Below are positions 37,736 through 46,320 of a stretch of 64,000 nt of DNA, piece by piece (position 1 is the stretch's first letter; every line of letters starts with the position of its first letter). The notes under the pieces were generated by a model, which saw nothing but the letters and a program-made list of their open reading frames with translations, searched no databases and was not told the DNA's origin. A program made the position numbers and the translations under genes. The stretch lies in the NCBI RefSeq assembly GCF_041378895.1, contig NZ_CP144212.1, positions 3,333,501-3,397,500 of the forward strand. The letters run 5' to 3'. The stretch is from Dechloromonas sp. ZY10. Lineage in GTDB: Bacteria > Pseudomonadota > Gammaproteobacteria > Burkholderiales > Rhodocyclaceae.

Positions 37736-38749
37736 ATGCCCGTTCCCTCATCCGCCCCGCTCCCATCCCCGCATGCCACCGCCCGCTCCACCGTACTGCT
37801 CACCGGAGCCAGCGGTTTCCTCGGTCAGGCCCTGGCCCGCCACCTGGCGGCGGAGCCGCATTGGCAACTGCGTTGCGCAGTTCGCCATTTGCCGGCACCG
37901 GCCTTGCCGGGAGAACTGTGCAGCGGCCTGGACCTGCACCACACGGCAGGCTGGAACGAAGCCCTGAAAGGTATCGATTGCGTCGTCCATTGCGCCGCCC
38001 GGGTGCATGTCATGCAGGAAACCGCCGCCGACCCGCTTACCGCCTTCCGCTCCGCCAACCGCGACGCGGCCCTGCGCCTGGCGCGGCTGGCGGTCGCCGC
38101 CGGCGTCCGCCGCTTTGTTTTCGTCAGCACCCTCAAGGTCAACGGCGAAGCTACGGTTGGCGAGCAGTCTTTCCACGCCGACGACCGGCCGCAACCGCTC
38201 GACCCTTACGGAATATCCAAGCACGAAGCCGAACAGGGCTTGCGCGAATTGGCGGCGGAAAGCGGACTGGAAGTAGTGATCGTGCGCCCGCCGCTGGTTT
38301 ACGGCCCCGGCGTCAAGGCTAACTTCCTCGCGCTGTTGCGTGCCCTCGCGCGCGGCCTGCCCCTGCCGCTGGCCTCGGTGACTAACCGCCGTAGCCTGGT
38401 CTATATCGACAACCTGGTCGATTTCATTGCCCTTTGCTGCCGCCATCCGGCCGCTGCCAATCAAACCTTCCTGGTCAGCGACGGCGAAGATTTGAGCACG
38501 CCGCAACTGCTGCACGGACTGGCCGCCGGCCTGGGCCGACCGGCCCGCCTGCTGCCCTGCCCTCCGGCCTGGCTGCGCCTGGCGGGGCGGCTGCTGGGAA
38601 AAACCGGGATGATCGAACGGCTGCTCGGCTCACTGGCCGCCGACATCGAAAAAAACCGTGACTTACTGAGCTGGACACCGCCGGTCAGCGCCAGCGAAGG
38701 TCTGCGCCGGACGGCAGCGGCCTATCGCGCCGCCGGTACTCAGGACTGA
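37736..38749 (+). CDS. NAD-dependent sugar epimerase/dehydratase (extended SDR)
   Basis: A 337-residue extended short-chain dehydrogenase: Rossmann motif LLTGASGFLGQALA near the N-terminus and the catalytic YGISK (YxxxK). Related proteins reduce or epimerise nucleotide sugars for O-antigen (for example 4-keto sugar reductases). ATG 37736 is favoured; an in-frame ATG at 37706 would add ten residues. The stop overlaps the end of the convergent O-antigen ligase gene by 10 bp. Confidence 0.85.
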   Translation: MPVPSSAPLPSPHATARSTVLLTGASGFLGQALARHLAAEPHWQLRCAVRHLPAPALPGELCSGLDLHHTAGWNEALKGIDCVVHCAARVHVMQETAADPLTAFRSANRDAALRLARLAVAAGVRRFVFVSTLKVNGEATVGEQSFHADDRPQPLDPYGISKHEAEQGLRELAAESGLEVVIVRPPLVYGPGVKANFLALLRALARGLPLPLASVTNRRSLVYIDNLVDFIALCCRHPAAANQTFLVSDGEDLSTPQLLHGLAAGLGRPARLLPCPPAWLRLAGRLLGKTGMIERLLGSLAADIEKNRDLLSWTPPVSASEGLRRTAAAYRAAGTQD

Positions 38750-39960
38750 GGCGTCGTAGTGGCCAGCGCTTGCCGCTGCAGCGCAAGCAAAGCACCGGCC
38801 AGAAACCAGAACAGGTAGGCCTGTTCGCGCACGAAAAAGTCGTCAGTCATGTTCTTGACCCAAACTCCCGCGCAAACGGCCAGACCGACCACCGCCACCT
38901 GCCGGGCCAAGGGCGCGACCCGGCGGTGCCGCCACAAAGCCCAGGCCAGCGCCGCAAACAATGCGACGAAGGCAAGCAGGCCCGGCACGCCGAGTTGCAC
39001 CAGGCGATTGACCAGCATGTTGTGCGCGTGCACGAAGACGCCCTGCGTCAGGGGATGCTCGGGATACTGGCGAATCAGGCTTTCCCGCCCCATGCCGCCG
39101 CCGTGCCAGGGATGTGCCAGCGCTTCGCCAATGGCGAATTTCCAGATCGGCAAGCGCCCGTCGCGCTCCAGAGCGGCGACGATGCCGCTTCCCGCCTCGT
39201 TGCCCAGACGTTTGCTCATTTGCTGCTGAAACACCCCGGCCAGAACGGCCAGCACCAGCAGCACCGGTAGCCACTGCCGTGGCTGGCGCAGGCGGGGCGC
39301 GAGCCAGGCCAGAACAACCAGCAATTCGGCCGCCACGGCGACGATGGCCTGCCGGTTGGCGGTAATGTAGATCGCGAAAAAATTGGCTGCCAGCAACAGC
39401 AGCAGCGGCCAACGCCAGCCTTGCCGCTGAATCCAGGCCTGGCGCAATGCCCAGGCGAGAAACGGCAGGATGGTGACCAGGTAGGTGCTGAAATTGCCGA
39501 CACCGGTGTGGTAGGTCCCGATCAGGCCATCCTTGGTCGCGCCGCCGGCCAGCCAGACATTGAGCGTATAGCCGACCAGCAGCAGATTGCCGGAACACAA
39601 GCTGGCCAGCAGCCAGCGCAGGTCATCTGCGCGGCGCAACAAGTTCGCACCCAGCCAGAAATACAGCGCTGCAAACAGGATTTCCAGGCGGATTTCCTTG
39701 CCGCTGTAGGCCGGGTCGACTGCCCAGGCCAGACCAATCGCCGCAATCCCGGCATAAAGCCCCCACAGTGGCCACAGCGGCAACTGGAAGCGCGGCCGTT
39801 CACCGGTCAGTGACCATTGCCGCCAGAGATTCAAGCCGAAGGCGCTGCAGCAGAGCAGCAGCGCCAGATTGCGCAAAGCCGCCGAACCTTCCAGCGGCAG
39901 CACCAGCAGCAACAGGCTGGCGCTGGCCAGGGGCCAGAAGCAGGCGGGCCAATTCATCAT
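38740..39960 (-). CDS. O-antigen ligase-like membrane protein (Wzy_C/WaaL type)
   Basis: A 406-residue protein with about twelve membrane segments and a large periplasmic loop containing VFVHAHNMLVNRLVQLG, the histidine motif of O-antigen ligases. It would join undecaprenyl-linked O-antigen to the lipid A core, or polymerise glycan. The start overlaps the upstream glycosyltransferase stop (ATGATGA), with two possible ATGs at 39960 and 39957. Confidence 0.87.
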   Translation of the reverse strand: MMNWPACFWPLASASLLLLVLPLEGSAALRNLALLLCCSAFGLNLWRQWSLTGERPRFQLPLWPLWGLYAGIAAIGLAWAVDPAYSGKEIRLEILFAALYFWLGANLLRRADDLRWLLASLCSGNLLLVGYTLNVWLAGGATKDGLIGTYHTGVGNFSTYLVTILPFLAWALRQAWIQRQGWRWPLLLLLAANFFAIYITANRQAIVAVAAELLVVLAWLAPRLRQPRQWLPVLLVLAVLAGVFQQQMSKRLGNEAGSGIVAALERDGRLPIWKFAIGEALAHPWHGGGMGRESLIRQYPEHPLTQGVFVHAHNMLVNRLVQLGVPGLLAFVALFAALAWALWRHRRVAPLARQVAVVGLAVCAGVWVKNMTDDFFVREQAYLFWFLAGALLALQRQALATTTPQS

Positions 39961-41135
39961 TGCGCCCCCGCCGAGCCGAGCCGGGCAAAGAAGTCGCGCA
40001 AAATCGCCGCCCGGGCCGGCCAGCTGTAATCGCTGGCGCGAGCCTGCGCGGCAGTGGCCAGACGTGCCGCCAGCGCAGGGTCGGCCAGCAGGCGATTAAT
40101 CTGGCGAGCCAGCGCTGCGGGGTCGTCGACGGCTGCGAGCAGGCCATCCTCGCCGTCGCGCAGCACCAGTTGCAGCGCAGGTACGTCGGCGGCGACGATC
40201 GGCTTGCCGACCGCCATGTACTCGAACAGTTTCAGCGGCGAGGTATAGCGACTGCCGATCGAGGTACCGGAGAGCGGCAGCAGGCAGATGTCGGCGTCGG
40301 CAATGGTCTGGAAACGCTGCGCTGGCGGCACGCTGCCGAGGAAGCGCAGGCGGTCGGCGATGCCCAACGCGGCGGCCTGCGCGCGCAGTTCGGCAATCCG
40401 TGCCTCCGGCCCACCGGCGATGTGCAATTCGGCCCCGGTGACCTGTGGCAACGCGGCCAGCAGGCGGTCCAATCCTTTCCACGGATGCAGGCTGCCGAGG
40501 TAAAGCAATACCGGCGGCTGGCTCCAGCCGGCTTTGCGGGTCACCGCCGCAGCCAGGGCCAGGTCGACGCCGTCCGGCACCACCGCCCCCGGTGTTGCCA
40601 CGCCGTACTCGGCGCGCAAATCGTCAAGCAGCCACGGCGTCAGCGCGGCGATGCCGTCGCTGCCGGCATAGACGCCGCCCTCGCGGCGGCGTAAGGCGGC
40701 CAGCTTGCGCCGTTCGCGCCAGCCCGGCGCCGGATGATCCTCGGCGTAAGTCCGGGCAAAAACTTCATGCGTCTCGAACACCAGCGGTGGCCGCTGCGGC
40801 AATGCCAGCAAGGCCTCCGCCAGTTTCAGGTTGCGCACCAGGACGCCGTCGGCCGGCGTCGCCGCGACGAAACGCGCGGCGGCGCGGTAGAAAAACTTGC
40901 CGGAGCGGATCGGCAGCCAGCGGTGGGCGCGCAAATCCTTTAGATGCACGCATTCGACGTTCGCATGCAGCGGCCGCCCGAGCACTTCCTCGCAGCGTCG
41001 CCCGGCCGCCGGAGCCGGCGTCGCCAACGTCACCCGGCAACCCACCTCAGCCAGCGCATCGACGGTCTGCAGAATCTGCATCGCCTCAGGGCAGACATCG
41101 GGCACCGGATGCGGATCGATATAGAGCAGGTGCAT
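39957..41135 (-). CDS. Glycosyltransferase family 4 protein
   Basis: A 392-residue GT-B enzyme: MHLLYIDPHPVPDVCPEAMQ at the start, donor-site region LYLGSLHPWKGLDRLLAALP, and SPLKLFEYMAVGKPIVAADV at the C-terminus. It sits in the leftward polysaccharide operon, 13 bp after the preceding glycosyltransferase. The target sugar is unknown. Confidence 0.87.
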   Translation of the reverse strand: MHLLYIDPHPVPDVCPEAMQILQTVDALAEVGCRVTLATPAPAAGRRCEEVLGRPLHANVECVHLKDLRAHRWLPIRSGKFFYRAAARFVAATPADGVLVRNLKLAEALLALPQRPPLVFETHEVFARTYAEDHPAPGWRERRKLAALRRREGGVYAGSDGIAALTPWLLDDLRAEYGVATPGAVVPDGVDLALAAAVTRKAGWSQPPVLLYLGSLHPWKGLDRLLAALPQVTGAELHIAGGPEARIAELRAQAAALGIADRLRFLGSVPPAQRFQTIADADICLLPLSGTSIGSRYTSPLKLFEYMAVGKPIVAADVPALQLVLRDGEDGLLAAVDDPAALARQINRLLADPALAARLATAAQARASDYSWPARAAILRDFFARLGSAGAQ

Positions 41136-41148
41136 TCAGGCCTTTCGG

Positions 41149-42267
41149 TCAGGCGCTCGCCAGCGCGCGCAGCAGACGCTGTGCCGCCAGCGTCCAGGTG
41201 AATTGTTCGCGAATGCGTACCGCTGCAGCGGCGCCGAGGCGCTGCCGGTAGCCGGCATCGGCCGCCAGCCCGGCCATCGCCGCAGCAAAACCGGCCGGAT
41301 CGCCGGCCGGCGCCAGCAAGCCGCAGGCGCCTTCATTGCCGACCACTTCCGGAATTCCGCCGATATGGCTGGCAACCACCGGCAAGCCGCAGGCCATGGC
41401 CTCGGCGATGGTGATCCCGAAAGCCTCGTCGCCGATGCTGGGGAACACCCCGCCATCGGCGGCGGCGTAGTATTTCGGCAATTCGCGATGCGGCACCGGT
41501 GCCTGGAAGACCACCCGGTCGGCGACCCCGAGGCGGGCGGCGAGTTCGCCCAGCCCGGCGCGGGCATCGCCGTCGCCGATCAGCAGCAGTTTCACCGGCC
41601 GTCCGGCGAGCGCCGGCTCGGCCAAGGCCTTGATTGCGACCGCCAGGCCTTTCCAGCCGACCAGCCGGCCGGCGAAAGCAAAAACCACATCGTTGTCGGC
41701 AAAACCCAGCTGTTGGCGCAGCCCGGGTTCGCGCGCCGCCGGCGAAAAGGCCGCGACATCGACCCCGTTGAACATCACCTGCGGGAAGCGCTTGTAGTGG
41801 TGGGCAATCTGCCAGGCATTGAAATGGCTGCAGGCGACCCAGGCGTCGACCTTGCGGCCAAGCCGCCGGTCACCACGGAAGAAGTCGGTGCCGCCGCTCA
41901 TGAAGCAAAAGCGGGTGCGGCTGCCGGCCGGCATCCGCCAGGGCAGGAAAAAGTCGAAGGGCTTGGTTAGGATGACCCAGTCGAAATCGCCGGCGACCAG
42001 TGTCGGCAGCGCCTGGCTGGCAAAGCTCCAGCGCTCCCAGATGCGGCGGAAGCGCGAACCGAGGTCGAGCACCTGGTCGCGCGGCGTAAACCCGAAGGTG
42101 TGCACCGCGATCTCGCGGCCGCCAAGATCGGGTCGGATCTTGCCGTCGCCGCCAAAGACACTGACCTGGTGCCCGGCATCGTGCAAGGCCCGCGCCAGTT
42201 CCCAGACGGCGGTCTGAATACCGCCAAAGCTGACGGTCACGGTCACATCAAAAAGGGCAATTTTCAT
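41149..42267 (-). CDS. Glycosyltransferase family 4 protein
   Basis: A 372-residue GT-B enzyme with GGIQTAVWELARALHDAGH near the N-terminus and the donor-binding EAFGITIAEAMACGLPVVAS. ATG 42267 (MKIALFDV) is preferred to the TTG one codon upstream. It lies 33 bp after the asparagine synthase homologue. Specificity is unknown. Confidence 0.88.
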   Translation of the reverse strand: MKIALFDVTVTVSFGGIQTAVWELARALHDAGHQVSVFGGDGKIRPDLGGREIAVHTFGFTPRDQVLDLGSRFRRIWERWSFASQALPTLVAGDFDWVILTKPFDFFLPWRMPAGSRTRFCFMSGGTDFFRGDRRLGRKVDAWVACSHFNAWQIAHHYKRFPQVMFNGVDVAAFSPAAREPGLRQQLGFADNDVVFAFAGRLVGWKGLAVAIKALAEPALAGRPVKLLLIGDGDARAGLGELAARLGVADRVVFQAPVPHRELPKYYAAADGGVFPSIGDEAFGITIAEAMACGLPVVASHIGGIPEVVGNEGACGLLAPAGDPAGFAAAMAGLAADAGYRQRLGAAAAVRIREQFTWTLAAQRLLRALASA

Positions 42268-42300
42268 CAAAAATCGGTTCCCGTCTGGCCCCCCCTGACT

Positions 42301-44193
42301 TCAGGGAGATACTCCGACTGTTTCACCCGGCTCCGGGTGTGGATTGAAACATCGCAAACCGCCCGCCTGCAATTGTTGCAAGGACTCGTCGAGGATCAGC
42401 AGTTGCAGGATGTTCTCCGCCAGATCCTCGGCACCGCCGCGATAGAGTTCGAGCATGCGCTCGACTGCCGCCGCGTCGATACGGCCGGCACTGTGCTCGG
42501 CCAGCCGGCCGCCGAGGCCGGCATAGCGGTCGGCGAGATCGTGCTGCAACCAGTGGCGCAAGGGCGGATTGAAGCCGCGCTTCTTGTCGTCGAACAGAGT
42601 CTGCGCCAGATCCGGCGGCAGCACTTCGGCGAGCAGACGCTTCGGCTGCGCGGTAAAGCGTCGGGCCGCAGGCAAGGCCTCGACCGCGTGCACGAAATGG
42701 TGGTCGAGCAGCGGAGCGCGCAGCTCCAGGCCGTGCCCCATGGTGGTCAGGTCGCCCTTGCGCAGGATGTATTCAGGCAGATAGTTGGCCCGGTCGATGG
42801 CCAGCAGCTGCAGTAACGGATCGGCCGGCCAGACCGGCGGCGGCGCCCAATAATGTGCCGGCGCCTGCAAGCTGGGCTGCAGGAAGCGCCGCTGCCCGAG
42901 CGACATCCCGGAAAAGCGCAGTTGATAGGCATCAGCCCAGGGGTTGGCGAGCTCTTCGCGCCAGCGCTGTGCCTTGCTCTGCCGGGGCGTGGCCGCCGGC
43001 AGGCCGGGCCAGTGCAGGCGGCCGCGCCAGGCGTTGCGCAAATGTTTTCGGTAGCGCTTGTAACCGGCCAGCAGTTCGTCGCCGCCGTCGCCGCCGAGCA
43101 CCACCTTGACCTCGCGGCTGGTTGCCTGCGCCAGGTACCAGAGCGGGATCGCTGAGGGGTCGGCAAAGGGATCGTCAAGGGCCGCGACAATCGCCGGAAA
43201 ATCGTCGCGGATCGAAGTTGGCACAGGCACCACATGGTGTTGCAGGCCAAGTCGCCGGCACAGGCTGGCAGCCTGTGCGGTTTCGTCAAACGGCGTGTCG
43301 GGGAAAGCCGCAGTGAACGCGGCAAAGCGATGGCCGAGCGCGGCCAGCCGCGTCGCGATCACGCTTGAATCAATGCCGCCGGAGAGGAACAGGCCGACCG
43401 GCCGGTCGGCGACGCAGCGCCGCTCGATGGCTTGATCAAGGGCCGTTTTCCAGTCGCCCGGCGGGGGTTCATCAGCAACGGCCGGCGCACCGGCGTACCA
43501 GCGTTCGACGCGCGCTTCGCCGCCATCCAGCGGCCAGCGCAGCAGGTGCCCGGCGGGCAGCCGCTGCACGCCCTCGACGCAGGTCAACGGTGCCGGGATG
43601 TAGCGGTGCGCCAGGTAAGCATCGAGCCCGGCAGCCGACAGTCGCCGGGCCGCCGCCGGCAGCGCCGGCAACAGGCCGCGCAGCAGCGACGAAAAGGCGA
43701 AGGAGCGGCCGTCGCTCCACCACAGCAGCGGCTTCTTGCCGTAGCGGTCGCGGGCCAGCACCAGTTCGCGGCGCTGCCAATCGATGAAGGCGAAGGCGAA
43801 CATCCCGGTCAGTTTGGGCAGCAGCGCCTCAACCCCCCAGGCAGCGGCGCCGCGCAGCAGATACTCGCTGTCGGAACGGCTGCGGAAAGGCTCGTCGCGC
43901 GCCAAGTCGGCCGCCTCGCCCTCCCAGCCATAGACTTCGCCGTTGTAGCACAGCCAGTAGCGTCCATCGCTGCTGGCCATCGGCTGGTCGGCCAGCGGCC
44001 TCGGGTCGATGATCGAGAGACGGGCGTGCAACAGCGCGTGGGCGCCGGAATTTTCGCTATTTTCGCCGTCGACCGTGAAAAAGCGCGCATGCCGCGCATC
44101 CGGGCCGCGCGCGGCCAGGGCTTCGAGCATCGCCGCCGCGACCCCCGCCGCAGCGCCGGGGTCCTGTCCGAAAAAGCCGCCGATCCCGCACAT
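42301..44193 (-). CDS. asnB: Asparagine synthase (glutamine-hydrolysing) homologue
   Basis: A 630-residue two-domain enzyme. The N-terminal class II glutaminase starts MCGIGGFFGQ with Cys2 as nucleophile; the ATP-pyrophosphatase domain has LSGGIDSSVIA. In free metabolism it makes asparagine, but asnB homologues inside envelope polysaccharide loci often amidate sugar carboxylates (WbpS-type), which fits the glycosyltransferase neighbours. Residues 40-50 (TVDGENSENSG) look like an insertion before the conserved RLSIIDP and are encoded by a copy of the dispersed GTCGACCGTG repeat. Confidence 0.9.
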   Translation of the reverse strand: MCGIGGFFGQDPGAAAGVAAAMLEALAARGPDARHARFFTVDGENSENSGAHALLHARLSIIDPRPLADQPMASSDGRYWLCYNGEVYGWEGEAADLARDEPFRSRSDSEYLLRGAAAWGVEALLPKLTGMFAFAFIDWQRRELVLARDRYGKKPLLWWSDGRSFAFSSLLRGLLPALPAAARRLSAAGLDAYLAHRYIPAPLTCVEGVQRLPAGHLLRWPLDGGEARVERWYAGAPAVADEPPPGDWKTALDQAIERRCVADRPVGLFLSGGIDSSVIATRLAALGHRFAAFTAAFPDTPFDETAQAASLCRRLGLQHHVVPVPTSIRDDFPAIVAALDDPFADPSAIPLWYLAQATSREVKVVLGGDGGDELLAGYKRYRKHLRNAWRGRLHWPGLPAATPRQSKAQRWREELANPWADAYQLRFSGMSLGQRRFLQPSLQAPAHYWAPPPVWPADPLLQLLAIDRANYLPEYILRKGDLTTMGHGLELRAPLLDHHFVHAVEALPAARRFTAQPKRLLAEVLPPDLAQTLFDDKKRGFNPPLRHWLQHDLADRYAGLGGRLAEHSAGRIDAAAVERMLELYRGGAEDLAENILQLLILDESLQQLQAGGLRCFNPHPEPGETVGVSP

Positions 44194-44200
44194 CGCTGTC

Positions 44201-45325
44201 TTACCTCGGGCGCGCGTGGGCGCGGAAAATGGCTTCCATCCGGTCCACCATTCGGGCCAGGCCGAACTGCCGCTGCGCCTTGTCCCAGCCGGCGGCAGAA
44301 AACTGCGCGCGCAACGCCGGGTCGGCGATCAGCCGGCGCAGCGCGGCGGCCAGCGCCTGCGCATCGCGCGGCGCGACCAGCAGACCGCTGCGGTCGGCGT
44401 CGACCGCCTCGGCAATCGCCCCGACCGGGGTGCTGACCACCGGCAGGCCGCAAGCCATCGCCTGCATGATCGACTGCGGCACGCCCTCGTCGCCGTAGGA
44501 TGGCAGCACGAACAGGTCCATCGCCTGGAACCAGCGCTCGGCGTCGTCGCGGTTGCCGACGAAATGAATGCGCCCGGCCAGCCCCAGTTCGCCGGCGCGG
44601 CGCTCCAGGTTGTGGCGCTGCGGCCCGTCGCCGACGACCAGCAGGCGCCAGTCGGGAAATTCAGCAGCGAGTTCGGCATAGGCGTCGAACAGGTAGGCGT
44701 GCCCCTTCCAGTTGCGCAAGGTGGCCAGGATGCCGAGGTAGGGACCGGGCGGCAGGCCGAGCGCGGCGACGTGCGCCGGGCGCGCGGCCGGGTCGAGGCG
44801 GACAAAGCGGGCGAGGTCGATCCCGGTCGGGACCGAGGTCATCGACGCGGCGGCAAAGCCGTTGTCGCGCTGCAACTGGGCGCGCAGGGCTTCGCCGGTA
44901 ACCACCACATGCGCCGCCGCACGCTGGTAGAGCCAGCGCGTCTGGCCGTTGCGGCTGACCGGCGAGGAGACATGGCGGGTACGCACGATCGGCGGCGCGC
45001 CGGGCAGCAGCTGGCAGGCAACGGCGGCCAGCCAGGAATCGGTCGAGCTATGGGTATTGAGCAGGTCGATGCCGGCGCTCTCGCGGCGCAGCCACTGCCA
45101 CAAGGCCCACAGCGCTGGCAGCCGCTTGCGGGTAATCGGCAGGGTAACCACTGTCAGCCCCATTTCGCGGGCAACCGTCGCAATCCGCGCCTCGGGCGGC
45201 GTGACCAGCGTGACCCGGTGGCCGCGTTCCTGCATCCCGCGCATCTCGCTGAGGACGCGGATTTCCTGCCCGCCCCAGCCGCAGGACGATTCGGTATGGA
45301 CGATGTGCAATTTGCGTTCGCTCAC
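44201..45325 (-). CDS. Glycosyltransferase family 4 protein
   Basis: A 374-residue GT-B enzyme: HIVHTESSCGWGGQEIRVL at the N-terminus and EGVPQSIMQAMACGLPVVST with a downstream glutamate in the donor site. The start is GTG, overlapping the previous stop by 4 bp (GTGA), so it is coupled to the GT9 gene. It follows the pattern of core or O-antigen assembly enzymes. Confidence 0.88.
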   Translation of the reverse strand: MSERKLHIVHTESSCGWGGQEIRVLSEMRGMQERGHRVTLVTPPEARIATVAREMGLTVVTLPITRKRLPALWALWQWLRRESAGIDLLNTHSSTDSWLAAVACQLLPGAPPIVRTRHVSSPVSRNGQTRWLYQRAAAHVVVTGEALRAQLQRDNGFAAASMTSVPTGIDLARFVRLDPAARPAHVAALGLPPGPYLGILATLRNWKGHAYLFDAYAELAAEFPDWRLLVVGDGPQRHNLERRAGELGLAGRIHFVGNRDDAERWFQAMDLFVLPSYGDEGVPQSIMQAMACGLPVVSTPVGAIAEAVDADRSGLLVAPRDAQALAAALRRLIADPALRAQFSAAGWDKAQRQFGLARMVDRMEAIFRAHARPR

Positions 45326-46320
45326 GCGCGGCGCTCCAGGAGTTCGCAGGCGGCCTGCAGGACCGGCGCGACCGGGATCGCGGCCATGTCGGCATTGCGC
45401 GCCTCGGCGCTGCCGGTCAGGGGATGTTCGATAAAGCGCCCGCGCAGATGCTGCAAGGGCGCCAGATTGCGGCCGGGATAGGCGGCATGGTAGAGCGCCA
45501 CCATCGGCGCGCCGACCGCGCCGGCCAGATGCGTCGGCCCGGTATCGACGCCGACGTAGAGATCAACCGCCGCCAGCACCGCCGCCGTCTGGCGCAAGCT
45601 CAAGTCGCCGGCCAGGCTGCTGACGCAGTCGCCGCAACGCTCGCGCAGACGGGCGGCCGAAGCGCGCGCCAGCGCATCGCCGGTGACCACGAAAGCCGCT
45701 TGCGGATAAGCCGCCCGCAAGCCCTCGACCAGCTGTGCGAAATGCTCGAATGGCCAGTCGCGATGCGCCTTGGTCGGAAAGCTATGCAATTGCAGCGCAA
45801 TCAGCGGCCGCCCACAGCCGGCCAGCCGTTGCTCGGCCCAACTCGCCTCGGCGGCGCTGACCCGATAGGCCAGTTGCGGTTCGGCGCTCTCGATTCCCAG
45901 CGGCGCCAACAGGGCCAGGCGAGCCGTAACCGCATGCGCCGCCGGCTGTTCGACCAGGGTCAGCCCCGACGCAGGAACCGCCTTGCCAGCAAAAGCTACG
46001 ACCTGTGCCGCGACACGGCGGGCGCAGCCGATTTGCTCGACTTCGTCGGCAAACACCAGCGCCAGGTCGTATTGCCGGCCGCGCAGCCGCGAACCCAGCT
46101 TGCGCCGCCAGTCGTAGCCTTGCAGCCGGTCGATGAAAGGCAGGCCGGCCAGCACTTCGAGTCGTTTCGGATGCGCCCAGACGCTCAGCTCGGCCTCCGG
46201 CCAGCGCGCCTTGAGCGCGCGCAGCGCCGGGGTGCACAGCAAGGTGTCGCCGATGCGGGTGACGACGATGGCCAGGATCCGGCGCGGCGGCGCCGACAGG
46301 AACGGCGGTAGCGGCGTCAT
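45322..46320 (-). CDS. Glycosyltransferase family 9 (heptosyltransferase-like)
   Basis: A 332-residue GT9 protein with ILAIVVTRIGDTLLCTPALRAL and the donor-site VGVDTGPTHLAGAVGAPMVALY. It is overlapped by 4 bp on both sides (msbA and the GT4 gene), so it is embedded in a tightly coupled operon. It is probably a lipopolysaccharide core transferase. Confidence 0.87.
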   Translation of the reverse strand: MTPLPPFLSAPPRRILAIVVTRIGDTLLCTPALRALKARWPEAELSVWAHPKRLEVLAGLPFIDRLQGYDWRRKLGSRLRGRQYDLALVFADEVEQIGCARRVAAQVVAFAGKAVPASGLTLVEQPAAHAVTARLALLAPLGIESAEPQLAYRVSAAEASWAEQRLAGCGRPLIALQLHSFPTKAHRDWPFEHFAQLVEGLRAAYPQAAFVVTGDALARASAARLRERCGDCVSSLAGDLSLRQTAAVLAAVDLYVGVDTGPTHLAGAVGAPMVALYHAAYPGRNLAPLQHLRGRFIEHPLTGSAEARNADMAAIPVAPVLQAACELLERRA